Part shown: positions 1 to 6,559 of the stretch, in pieces
Layout of the letters: each line of letters starts with the position of its first letter
How positions within the stretch are numbered: position 1 is the first letter of the stretch
Source: Crocinitomicaceae bacterium
Lineage (GTDB): Bacteria; Bacteroidota; Bacteroidia; Flavobacteriales_D; Crocinitomicaceae
Direction of reading: 5' to 3'
DNA length: 6,559 nt
NCBI GenBank assembly: GCA_013215515.1
Contig: JABSPC010000709.1
Coordinates: 1-6,559, forward strand
Translations under genes and position numbers: made by a program
The notes under the pieces: generated by a model
Databases searched by the model: none
Told to the model about the DNA's origin: nothing
The model's input: the letters and a program-made list of their open reading frames with translations, nothing else

Positions 1-1522
1 AAATCAATGCTGTTTTTTTCAGATCGATATTCTCCTTTTCGAATAACTTATTCAATATTGAAAGCTCACCTTCATTGATTAAACTTGATCCACCTTTCCC
101 TGATTTCTCTTCAAAGCCTGTTCCAGCAGTGTCAAAAAAGGTAATATGATTCGCAATGTCCTTTTGACTTTCGGGTGTAATTAACTCTCCTTTATAGAAG
201 TATTCGCTTGAAAAACCTGCGATAGATTTCCGCATCCTGTATTGCGTATTCAGAAAGTGAATGTTTTCACTGTTCTTAAAACAACGCTCCAAGATTGAAA
301 TATTAAACCCTTCCTTTTCCGCATCTCGGGAAAGAACTGTCGGTGCTAACTGAAAAGGATCCCCAGCCAAAACCCATGACTTTGCAAACGGAAATACCAC
401 CCAAGCCAATGGTTCAATAGCCTGTCCAGCCTCGTCCATAACCAAGGTGTCAAATTCAACTTCTTTCTTCAAAAAGTTTCTCAATCCGATAGGAGTGCCT
501 AAAACGACATCTGCTTTATCGAACAATTTGGAATCAAAATAATCTCTGATATCGCGAATTTCTTTTCGAATACGTTTGACCTCTTTGAACAACAATGACT
601 TTTGGGCGCGTTCTTCTTTGCCAAATCTGCGTTTGTATTGAAACGCCATCTTTCGGAACTCTTCGGCTTGAATTTTCAAGCGTTTGATTTCCTTCTGTAC
701 TTTGGACTCGCGCATTTTCCCTTCACTGGTAAACGGAAATATAATATCATCCACTTTCAGCGTATTCCCTACTCTCAGAATGTTCACTTTATTCTCAACA
801 AGGCCTTTGGCTATATTATCGACAGCAGTATTACTTGGTGCCGTCACTAATATTCGTTTTCCTTTCTTGATTTGTTGAAGAATCCCTTCTATCAACGTTG
901 TTGTCTTACCTGTACCTGGAGGTCCGTGTAGCAGTATTAAACCCTCATTATTGACGATTCCCTCAACGGCGTTCTTTTGACTCTCATTCAAGTCCTTATT
1001 TTCAAAAGACAGCTGTGATTTTGTTGCATCTTGAGAACCAAAATTATCTTTCCCATGAATGTTATTGAACAGGGTCAACAAACGCGGATTATCATTCAAG
1101 TCTTTAATCGCGGACTTCATTACCTCACTGGTGTGCTGATCTGGAGCTAATTTTATTCCAACTCCTTTGTCTTCAATCCAGTCTGGAAATTCTGGAGCGT
1201 AAAGACGAAATGCGCCTTTCTTTCCTTCCATTCCAATGAATACACCTTTGATTGATTCTTCACCTTCTAAAAAACACTCGATGGCGCTATTCCCTTTGAA
1301 CGACGCTGTTTCCGTTACAAATGGCAATCGAAATTCCACTTCTGGATAATCGGCATAACCGAATGATTTGCGCGTTACATTGATAGGGTGTAAAGCTACA
1401 CCTATTGATTTGAGTTGCTTCAACCCTGAGCCAGAATCCAATTTAAATCGACTCTGTTGCTCACGCATTTCCTGAGAAATACATTTCAATAAATGGTGTT
1501 GATGCGGGTGATTTTCTCCCAT
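1..1522 (-). CDS. SF1 helicase, DNA2/NAM7/IGHMBP2-like (C-terminus cut by window edge)
   Basis: Cytoplasmic ATP-dependent nucleic-acid helicase of superfamily 1B (UPF1/IGHMBP2 branch). I translated 507 codons up to the window edge. The N-terminal ~125 residues resemble the beta-barrel region of this family. A Q-motif-like LNESQKNAV lies at 178-186, Walker A GPPGTGKT at 200-207, motif Ia TAPSNTAVDN at 227-236, a Lys/Arg/Glu-rich helical stalk insertion at about 270-330, Walker B DEAGQ at 363-367, motif III GDPFQL at 387-392 and motif IV QYRM at 427-430. Motifs V and VI, normally near the C-terminus of these ~630-residue proteins, lie beyond position 1. The ATG at 1522 is the only reasonable start, because an in-frame TAA lies 15 bases upstream. 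There is no Shine-Dalgarno sequence, as is usual in Bacteroidota. The family is certain; DNA versus RNA substrate and physiological role (repair, replication or RNA metabolism) cannot be told. All ATPase residues visible here are intact. Confidence 0.95.
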   Translation of the reverse strand, partial: MGENHPHQHHLLKCISQEMREQQSRFKLDSGSGLKQLKSIGVALHPINVTRKSFGYADYPEVEFRLPFVTETASFKGNSAIECFLEGEESIKGVFIGMEGKKGAFRLYAPEFPDWIEDKGVGIKLAPDQHTSEVMKSAIKDLNDNPRLLTLFNNIHGKDNFGSQDATKSQLSFENKDLNESQKNAVEGIVNNEGLILLHGPPGTGKTTTLIEGILQQIKKGKRILVTAPSNTAVDNIAKGLVENKVNILRVGNTLKVDDIIFPFTSEGKMRESKVQKEIKRLKIQAEEFRKMAFQYKRRFGKEERAQKSLLFKEVKRIRKEIRDIRDYFDSKLFDKADVVLGTPIGLRNFLKKEVEFDTLVMDEAGQAIEPLAWVVFPFAKSWVLAGDPFQLAPTVLSRDAEKEGFNISILERCFKNSENIHFLNTQYRMRKSIAGFSSEYFYKGELITPESQKDIANHITFFDTAGTGFEEKSGKGGSSLINEGELSILNKLFEKENIDLKKTALI

Positions 1523-1540
1523 AATAATTACAGATTACCG

Positions 1541-1548
1541 CAAAGATA
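1541..1548 (-). promoter_or_regulatory. Putative -7 promoter element of the helicase gene
   Basis: On the minus strand this reads TATCTTTG, an exact match to the Bacteroidota -7 consensus TAnnTTTG. It ends 18 bases before the helicase ATG at 1522, which would leave a short leader. I see no convincing TTG (-33) element at 19-21 bases upstream, so the assignment rests on the -7 box and its position alone. Confidence 0.5.
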
Positions 1549-1593
1549 GGAATCTGCAAGATTGAATTTAAACTAAGAAGCTTGCTCTTTAAA

Positions 1594-1833
1594 TTAATTA
1601 TCCGCGCAAAGTATCGTAACTGTTTGATCCACTCCTCCAACGCTCTGAACTACAGCAGCATCTGCGGGAGCATCATCGTATTCATCACCACAATATTCCT
1701 GAGAAGTTGTAGATACATTTGTAGTAATACCAGCAACCTCTTGAGTAACTGTCGTCGTACACGTTTGACATTTTTCACATGAAACAGCTCCAAATGCGAC
1801 AACTGCGAGAGCCAATACTAAATACTTTTTCAT
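1594..1833 (-). CDS. Small Cys-rich lipoprotein with internal duplication
   Basis: A 79-residue secreted lipoprotein of unknown function. Residues 1-18 form a signal peptide (Lys2-Lys3, hydrophobic core 4-16), followed by a lipobox-like AVSC with the lipidated cysteine at 19. The mature part has CxxCxxC at 19/22/25, then Cys48 and Cys76. Without the lipid-bearing Cys19 this leaves four cysteines, enough for two disulfides. It is rich in Thr and Val and looks like beta-strand; two segments, 29-41 and 61-73, align without gaps, suggesting a duplicated hairpin. The CxxC is not followed by His, so it is not a cytochrome c haem site. An Asp/Glu-rich linker lies at 50-58. An in-frame TAA lies upstream, so this ATG is the first usable one. 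I believe similar short lipoproteins with a KCxxCT start occur in other Bacteroidota, but I know no function. Upstream, TAATTTG at 1854-1860 is a one-base-short version of the -7 box. Confidence 0.85.
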   Translation of the reverse strand: MKKYLVLALAVVAFGAVSCEKCQTCTTTVTQEVAGITTNVSTTSQEYCGDEYDDAPADAAVVQSVGGVDQTVTILCADN

Positions 1834-1909
1834 AATAGTGCGTTTTGCGGATTCAAATTACAACAATTGAACTAAACTACGATGAAACGCGCAATTAGGC
1901 TATGAATTA

Positions 1910-2311
1910 CTATCTAACAGATTTGATAGAATTTAGATAAGAAGTCACTTCATCAAGGTCTTTAAGCCAAATAGCACCGTTTGCAACCACCACTCTACCT
2001 AAGTATTCAAGTTCAGCAATTTGATCTTCACTAAAGGAATCGCCTTCATCTTCTTTCAAATAGCAAAAAACAGTTCGATACGGGTTGTGAAATGAATCAT
2101 CTGTAACTTCTGCAACAGCATAGTAACCGGTCATTTTAGGGGTAATGACATAAAGAAAGTGTTCGCAATTTTCACGCGCTTTCAACTCTATTTCAAACGC
2201 CTCGTCGTTCCAATCATCTACCACTGGATCAAAATAATCCATAAGGAGATTGTCCTTGACTTTATCTCGCCAATTAGAACCGTTAACAGTACCTCCTAAA
2301 AAAACCTTCAT
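1910..2311 (-). CDS. Nucleoside 2-deoxyribosyltransferase-like protein
   Basis: A 133-residue soluble protein that I recognise as the nucleoside 2-deoxyribosyltransferase-like family (Pfam Nuc_deoxyri_tr2 type), at full family length. Visible signatures are the N-terminal strand and glycine loop FLGGTVNGSNWR (4-15), DYFDPVVDDW (25-34), the strand and loop YVITPKMTGYYAVAEVTDDS (54-73), and a C-terminal NGAIW...L segment. In classical deoxyribosyltransferases a glutamate attacks C1' of the deoxyribose; Glu68, after the GYY motif, is the likely equivalent here. The fold is related to TIR and other NAD- or nucleoside-cleaving domains, but the substrate of this branch is not established to my knowledge, so base exchange on deoxynucleosides is only a family-based guess. 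A TGA codon directly precedes the ATG, which fixes the start. The gene is 104 bp from the receptor gene and has its own putative promoter, so co-transcription with the receptor is not required. Confidence 0.85.
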   Translation of the reverse strand: MKVFLGGTVNGSNWRDKVKDNLLMDYFDPVVDDWNDEAFEIELKARENCEHFLYVITPKMTGYYAVAEVTDDSFHNPYRTVFCYLKEDEGDSFSEDQIAELEYLGRVVVANGAIWLKDLDEVTSYLNSIKSVR

Positions 2312-2328
2312 TCACAATTTTGAGTAAT

Positions 2329-2336
2329 CAAAAGTA
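2329..2336 (-). promoter_or_regulatory. Putative -7 promoter element of the deoxyribosyltransferase-like gene
   Basis: On the minus strand this reads TACTTTTG, an exact TAnnTTTG match ending 17 bases before the ATG at 2311. The spacing is nearly the same as for the helicase gene (18 bases), which supports both calls. No clear -33 TTTG is present at the expected distance; a TTG lies only 12 bases upstream. Confidence 0.5.
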
Positions 2337-2415
2337 AGGGATTAAAGTCAATTCACCTCTTCCTTAGTAATATGTACCGAATTTTAATGGATTTGTTTCA
2401 TTCTTATTTGATTTT

Positions 2416-4872
2416 CTAGAATTTATATCCAAGTGATACAACAATTTGTCTTCCTCTACCATTCATACCTTTATCAGCCCATGAATTACTTGCAAAAGTT
2501 GGATATTGGTATTGTTTATTGAAAAGGTTCGCTATTCTACAATTAACGTAGAATCCCTTATGAGAAGGGTCTAGTCTTAGAAAATTTCGGCACCTCAAAT
2601 TAATCGAACAGCGAAAATAAGGATCATAGCTTTCGCCTACTTTCAAGGTTGTAACATTTGTTACTGGATCTACAGACCTGTACAACGATTTCATTGCACT
2701 CACATAATTTACGTTCAAACCTAATGAAAATTTCTTCCAATATGCAGCAACTTTCACAGTGGATAAAAATTGAGGCGAAAAGGCTACAGAATGGTCAATT
2801 AAACTTGAATTTTCATCGCTCGTAACTTGAAGAGACGCGCTCAGACTTGCTCGGAAGGTAATTAAACTCATTCCTAAGAATGTTCGGAAACGACCTTTAA
2901 TTAATAGTTCAGCTCCATTTGTAACAACATCTTCGTTAGACGCAACAACCGAATCAAGGACCAGTGAGTTATTTACTAAGAAATTGACATCATTTCTAAA
3001 AAAATTCATGTTGAATTTCGCTCCATAAATCTGATTAACAATTGAATACCCTACTTCATAGGTGCGAAGTAATTGATCTTCTTTTGCCTCAATTACTGTA
3101 TTGTTCATAACGGTAGATGTCCCCAACTGTCCTAAATTTTCAGCTAACGTAGAGTGATTAATTGCTCTACCGTACATCAACCGAGCGAAGTGATGCCAAT
3201 CCTTTTTATTTTGATTAAATTGGCAGATAAAAGCAGCCCTTGGTAAAAAATAAATACCACTCGCCTTAATCGTATTTTTATTATAAGTGGCTGGAGTACT
3301 TAGCCCTTCATTCAAACTCTCCACTAGATTATAGTCATTCTCAAATGCTATTCTTCCTCCCAAAACACCTTGAATTGTAATCTTTTCTAGTTTTATTTTC
3401 AGGTTGTTTTGAGCGTATAATGCGAAATGATCTAGATTTTCATCTTTCGGCAATCCAGCGTAATAATTTGTTATACCATAAGTAGGGATACTGTACGTCT
3501 GAAAATTTTCTAAATTCCGATTCATATATCCGCCTACAATTAAATCAAGATCAAATTTTTCCTTTTTATGGCTTTTCAATAAGATGATTCTTGAATTAAT
3601 TTCTCCACGTAAAGAGGAGCTGTGAATTTCAGCCGTTACATATTCAGAAGCGTCAAAGTATCTATATTCAGGATTCTCGGTATATCTTGAATAGTCTGCT
3701 TTTACCTCAAGGGTCCACCAATCATTCATAGGACGGATATAACCAATCTGAGCCACACCTCCATTCGTAAAATAACCATTTCGTTCTCCAGGACCAGGAA
3801 CAGAAAAACTGAATCCGACATCAGATCGCGCATAATTTACATTGGTATAGACACCTTTATACTTCGCATGGAAATTTACTCCGTGATGAATTCTAGAATA
3901 CCTGTCAGCATTAATAGACTTATCTTTATACGAATAAGCCGTTTGAGAACCATTGTTTATTAACTGATCTGCCTGGTACATTGAGTCAGAAATCATGGAG
4001 TTCCATTGTTCGTTGAATCCATTCCGTTTGTTATAAGACATATTCAATGACATTTCGAAATCTTCAATTTTCACTGTATACCTTCCAAACATTCTGTTTG
4101 TTGCTTGAGTTCCAGCTCCAAATGCAATAGTTCCATTAGCTCCGGATTGCTGATTATTGGTTATGATGTTTACTACACCAAAAAATGCGCCGGTTCCATA
4201 CATGACTGCCATAGGTCCTCGAACAATTTCAATTTTATCAATAGCTTCAACGGGGATATTTATTTTTTGTAGTTTAAACTCGTTTTGACTTCCTGAAATC
4301 ATGTTTACACCGTTCACTTGAATCATTACGTTCTTGTTTATCGAAGTCCAGAAACCTCTAATTCCAATGGTTACACCAGCTGGAGATCTATTATCAACGG
4401 TATACATTCCTGTTACATTTTCCAGTATTTCCTGAACCGTTAAATATCCTTGTTCCTCTATTTCAGCTCTGTCAATTATTACAATACTCGCTGGGATTTC
4501 ATCTACATTTTGAGCCCATCTGGAAGCTGTAATTGAGTTCCCTACACCTTCGTACATTTCGACATTTAATTCTCCATGAACTATTTTACTAGGATCAACT
4601 TCTAATCTTGTTAAATCAGCTCTATGAAAAATCAACTTGACAACATTCCATGGTAATTTAATTTTGTATACTCCATCATTGTCAGTCAGAACGGATTCAG
4701 TAGTATTTCCTTCCCAATTAACCTTAACTCCCTCTATTGGCTCTTGCGTGTCTTTATTTTTAACAACACCAATCACAAGGGATAAGTCAACCTCAGATTC
4801 TGACAAATCATGTTGACCATGGCTAAAACCTGCCAAAGTCAATACTAAAATGAGTGCAATTATTTTTCCCAT
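2416..4872 (-). CDS. TonB-dependent outer-membrane receptor with carboxypeptidase-D-like N-terminal domain
   Basis: An 818-residue outer-membrane active transporter, which takes up a ligand using energy from TonB-ExbBD. A Sec signal peptide covers about residues 1-19 (hydrophobic 4-16, cleavage near SHG/Q). A carboxypeptidase-D-regulatory-like beta-sandwich follows at about 33-107, typical of Bacteroidota receptors. The plug domain is at about 114-238: it contains the IPASIVIIDRAEI strand, a GIRGF motif (170-174) and the hallmark IVRGPMAVMYGTGAFFGVVNIIT region (216-238). The beta-barrel runs to the C-terminus, with NLFNKQYQYP before a closing GYKF; the terminal Phe818 is the outer-membrane insertion signal. 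The barrel looks complete, with no frameshift. No SusD-like partner lies next to it, so it is not a typical polysaccharide-locus SusC. The ligand (siderophore, cobalamin, peptide, other) cannot be read from the sequence. The ATG overlaps the end of the WD40 gene by 13 bp and has no Shine-Dalgarno sequence, so expression probably depends on that upstream gene. Confidence 0.95.
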   Translation of the reverse strand: MGKIIALILVLTLAGFSHGQHDLSESEVDLSLVIGVVKNKDTQEPIEGVKVNWEGNTTESVLTDNDGVYKIKLPWNVVKLIFHRADLTRLEVDPSKIVHGELNVEMYEGVGNSITASRWAQNVDEIPASIVIIDRAEIEEQGYLTVQEILENVTGMYTVDNRSPAGVTIGIRGFWTSINKNVMIQVNGVNMISGSQNEFKLQKINIPVEAIDKIEIVRGPMAVMYGTGAFFGVVNIITNNQQSGANGTIAFGAGTQATNRMFGRYTVKIEDFEMSLNMSYNKRNGFNEQWNSMISDSMYQADQLINNGSQTAYSYKDKSINADRYSRIHHGVNFHAKYKGVYTNVNYARSDVGFSFSVPGPGERNGYFTNGGVAQIGYIRPMNDWWTLEVKADYSRYTENPEYRYFDASEYVTAEIHSSSLRGEINSRIILLKSHKKEKFDLDLIVGGYMNRNLENFQTYSIPTYGITNYYAGLPKDENLDHFALYAQNNLKIKLEKITIQGVLGGRIAFENDYNLVESLNEGLSTPATYNKNTIKASGIYFLPRAAFICQFNQNKKDWHHFARLMYGRAINHSTLAENLGQLGTSTVMNNTVIEAKEDQLLRTYEVGYSIVNQIYGAKFNMNFFRNDVNFLVNNSLVLDSVVASNEDVVTNGAELLIKGRFRTFLGMSLITFRASLSASLQVTSDENSSLIDHSVAFSPQFLSTVKVAAYWKKFSLGLNVNYVSAMKSLYRSVDPVTNVTTLKVGESYDPYFRCSINLRCRNFLRLDPSHKGFYVNCRIANLFNKQYQYPTFASNSWADKGMNGRGRQIVVSLGYKF
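4860..4872 (-). other. 13-bp overlap between WD40 gene end and receptor start
   Basis: The receptor ATG (4872-4870) lies inside the last codons of the WD40 gene, whose TAA is at 4862-4860. The two frames differ, and I see no TAnnTTTG box in the roughly 50 bases upstream. This arrangement is typical of co-transcribed, translationally coupled genes. Confidence 0.8.
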
Positions 4873-6559
4873 GAGTTGGTGTTCAATATTATTTTTAATT
4901 TTTTAACCCTTGTTCCCCAAGCTTTTGTTTCACGCTTCCAACCATAAGTCAAAATGACATCGTTATTCCAGTATACAATTTCCAGTACCCGAGAACCTAC
5001 GTATCTTGATATAACTTTTAACTCATCCTCTGATTTCCCATCTCTTTCTCCTTCACTTACACTTTCTCTTTCCCTATCCTTTTTCCCTTCTCTTTCTATT
5101 TCCCCTTCTTTAGTTAATCCAATAAAGCTAAAGCGTTCATCAATACTCGCCATCGCAACTTGATCTCCGCTGGGAGAAAAAGCAATCGATGTAATTCTAT
5201 GAACATGTCCTGTTATTTTACTTCTAAGAATATTAGAATCCAAATCCCAAATTTGAACCAATCCGTTTTTAAAACCAATAGCCAATTTGTCGCTAGCTGA
5301 GTTTAAGCACATGGTGGAAATCAAGCTAGTATCAATTTCACTTTTTAAAAGAACACCATCTAACATGTTTGAGGATATAGGGTCGCCATTTGTTCTTAAC
5401 GTAACTTTTCTTCCGGAGAAAGAGTAAGAATCATCTCTTTTTGGATATTTATTTTTTTGAAATCCTTGTTCATCGAGATCATTAAGAACCTTTTCTTCCG
5501 TTAGGCGATCCACTCTACCTTTAATCATAAAACCATCGAAACTGTAAACATCCTTATATCTCGAACTTAGAACTGATGAATCCGGAAGTAGTTCTGTATA
5601 AACAGTATAAAGGGATTGTACCTGAACGGAGCCTGTTTCCGACAATACCGATTCAGCAGAATCAGCAAATGCTCTAGCTTCTACACGTCTATTAGCCTGT
5701 AAATACTCCCTCGCCCTAGCCGCCGTATTAATTCCTGCGGCTTCACGTTTATACGCATCTGCAATATCGTTCGCAGATTTAATTGCCTTTTTACTTAGAG
5801 AGTCAGCTCTTAACCTTATACTATCTGACTTTTCCGCACGTATTTCAGCATTTTCCCTAGTTATTTCAGCAGCCTTTCGCGCTCCATCAGCATAGGCCAG
5901 GGCATTTTTATTTTGAACCTGTGCCACTGCGAAAAGCCTATCAGCTCTTGCCCTAGCTGCTCTTGCAGTATCAGCTATCAGGATAGCTTTAACCAACTCA
6001 ACTTTTGCACTATCACTCCGATTATGTGCATCCTCAGTTTCTCTCTCGGCAGTCAGTAATAATTCATAAGATATATTCTGCTCTTTTATAGCTCTCTTTT
6101 TTTCATTTTCAGCCGCTGTGTATTTACCATTAAAATGAAACGATAGTCCAATAAAAAAGGCCAAAAAAGTAACCCCAACAATTGTCGACCACAAAATCAA
6201 CCGCCTCCTTTTCTTCGTTGCTTCACCTAAATTGACACTTCTAGAAACGAAGTCAATCATTTCAGGATTTGGTTTCGGCTCTAATCCTAAATGTTCAGCA
6301 TCTAAATACCACTTCTCCTTCTCTAAAGCTTCATCATAAGGAAGTAATCTCGACCTGCCCTTGCCTGTATCCGCCCATTTAAATGCCTCATGCATTAACG
6401 CTTGATGCTGACTATTGTATTCCTTATCGTTATTTATCGTAGCTACAATTCCAGTAATTAGTTTATTCTCATTCCAGTAATAAACATTATCTACTCCTCT
6501 CGCAACATGCTCCATTTGAATTTCTTCGGTGCTCGTAATTCGAAGAACTGGATTCTGCC
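4860..6559 (-). CDS. Membrane-anchored STAND-like/coiled-coil/WD40 protein (N-terminus cut by window edge)
   Basis: The frame is open to the window edge, so the Met at 6515 is probably internal; numbering here starts from it. Residues 37-72 fit the HxALxxxAxxWxxxGxxxxxLL pattern that I associate with the helical end of nSTAND-type NTPase modules. A basic KKRRR (101-105) precedes one transmembrane helix (about 107-128). An Ala/Arg/Glu/Asp-rich coiled coil follows at about 133-295. The remainder is WD40-like: the clearest blade is 395-434, ending QIWDL, then GHVHRITSIAFSPSGDQVAMAS (436-457), with weaker blades before and after. About five blades are countable against the usual seven, so the propeller is short or degenerate. 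A charged octapeptide repeat (about 469-500) sits in one blade. STAND proteins are signal-responsive ATPases, many of them in defence or regulation. The ATPase core and any effector domain lie outside the window, so the STAND call is an inference. With a single helix, the coiled coil and propeller should be periplasmic. Confidence 0.75.
   Translation of the reverse strand, partial: QNPVLRITSTEEIQMEHVARGVDNVYYWNENKLITGIVATINNDKEYNSQHQALMHEAFKWADTGKGRSRLLPYDEALEKEKWYLDAEHLGLEPKPNPEMIDFVSRSVNLGEATKKRRRLILWSTIVGVTFLAFFIGLSFHFNGKYTAAENEKKRAIKEQNISYELLLTAERETEDAHNRSDSAKVELVKAILIADTARAARARADRLFAVAQVQNKNALAYADGARKAAEITRENAEIRAEKSDSIRLRADSLSKKAIKSANDIADAYKREAAGINTAARAREYLQANRRVEARAFADSAESVLSETGSVQVQSLYTVYTELLPDSSVLSSRYKDVYSFDGFMIKGRVDRLTEEKVLNDLDEQGFQKNKYPKRDDSYSFSGRKVTLRTNGDPISSNMLDGVLLKSEIDTSLISTMCLNSASDKLAIGFKNGLVQIWDLDSNILRSKITGHVHRITSIAFSPSGDQVAMASIDERFSFIGLTKEGEIEREGKKDRERESVSEGERDGKSEDELKVISRYVGSRVLEIVYWNNDVILTYGWKRETKAWGTRVKKLKIILNTNSWEK
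5041..5112 (-). repeat. Degenerate 24-bp in-frame tandem repeat, purine-rich on coding strand
   Basis: Plus-strand TCTCTTTC occurs at 5041, 5065 and 5089, an exact 24-bp period (8 codons). The coding strand is about 90 percent purine across roughly 5022-5111. It encodes the octapeptide series KEGEIER, EGKKDRER, ESVSEGER, with a fourth, weaker DGKSEDEL. Units share the GAAAGAGA end but diverge elsewhere, so this looks like an old or drifting minisatellite. Copy-number change would keep the reading frame. Confidence 0.7.

Noticed and set aside
602..878. Two overlapping plus-strand open frames
   Set aside because: They lie wholly inside the helicase gene, whose motifs are unmistakable on the other strand, and their translations show no recognisable family.
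1541..1570. TTG at 10 bases upstream of the helicase -7 box as a -33 element
   Set aside because: The spacing is far shorter than the 19-21 bases expected for Bacteroidota promoters.
1567..1593. Imperfect inverted repeat (TTTAAA at both ends) just after the lipoprotein stop codon, as a possible terminator
   Set aside because: The stem is AT-only at its base, has a bulge, and no T-run follows it on the transcribed strand.
1582..1782. Plus-strand open frame of 66 codons
   Set aside because: It is antisense to the lipoprotein gene, which has a clear signal peptide, lipobox and cysteine pattern.
2312..2415. Possible hairpin from ATTAAAATTC and GAATTGACTTTAAT in the gap after the receptor gene
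   Set aside because: The loop is over 20 bases, the pairing is AT-rich and interrupted, and there is no T-run, so it is not a convincing terminator or riboswitch.
2416..4872. SusC-type polysaccharide-utilisation receptor
   Set aside because: No SusD-like lipoprotein or glycoside hydrolase gene is adjacent, and 818 residues is short for SusC proteins (usually about 1000).
4954..5163. Plus-strand Ser/Leu/Pro-rich open frame
   Set aside because: Its low-complexity product is simply the complement of the purine-rich repeat in the WD40 gene.
4860..6559. Naming the WD40 protein a high-affinity carbon uptake protein (Hat/HatR), a label I recall being given to such proteins
   Set aside because: That name would be transferred only on WD40 similarity and nothing in the sequence supports a transport role.

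Overview
The window looks like a Bacteroidota chromosome, probably Flavobacteriia or a close relative. The evidence is the AT-rich composition, a TonB-dependent receptor with an N-terminal carboxypeptidase-D-like domain, a small Cys-rich lipoprotein, genes without visible Shine-Dalgarno sequences, and two intergenic matches to the Bacteroidota -7 promoter element TAnnTTTG. Every gene I can support is on the minus strand, so transcription runs from high to low coordinates.

In order of transcription: (1) 6559-4860, the C-terminal part of a large protein whose N-terminus lies outside the window. It shows a helical segment resembling the end of an nSTAND-type NTPase module, one transmembrane helix, a long Ala-rich coiled coil and a short WD40-like propeller. 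A 24-bp in-frame minisatellite (5041-5112) interrupts the propeller. (2) 4872-2416, a complete TonB-dependent outer-membrane receptor whose start codon overlaps the end of the previous gene by 13 bp. (3) 2311-1910, a small stand-alone nucleoside 2-deoxyribosyltransferase-like protein with its own putative promoter. (4) 1833-1594, a 79-residue lipoprotein built from an internal duplication and five cysteines. (5) 1522-1, an SF1 helicase of the DNA2/NAM7/IGHMBP2 type, cut at its C-terminus by the window edge and also preceded by a putative promoter.

Functionally, only genes 1 and 2 are clearly linked. Their overlap suggests translational coupling, and the single membrane helix would place the coiled coil and propeller in the periplasm, facing the outer membrane where the receptor sits. 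This could be a trans-envelope sensor or signalling pair, which is the most interesting possibility here, but it is an inference. The other three genes appear to be separately transcribed and are not obviously part of the same process. All gaps between genes are short (about 70-105 bp). I saw no RNA gene, CRISPR array, insertion sequence or convincing terminator.
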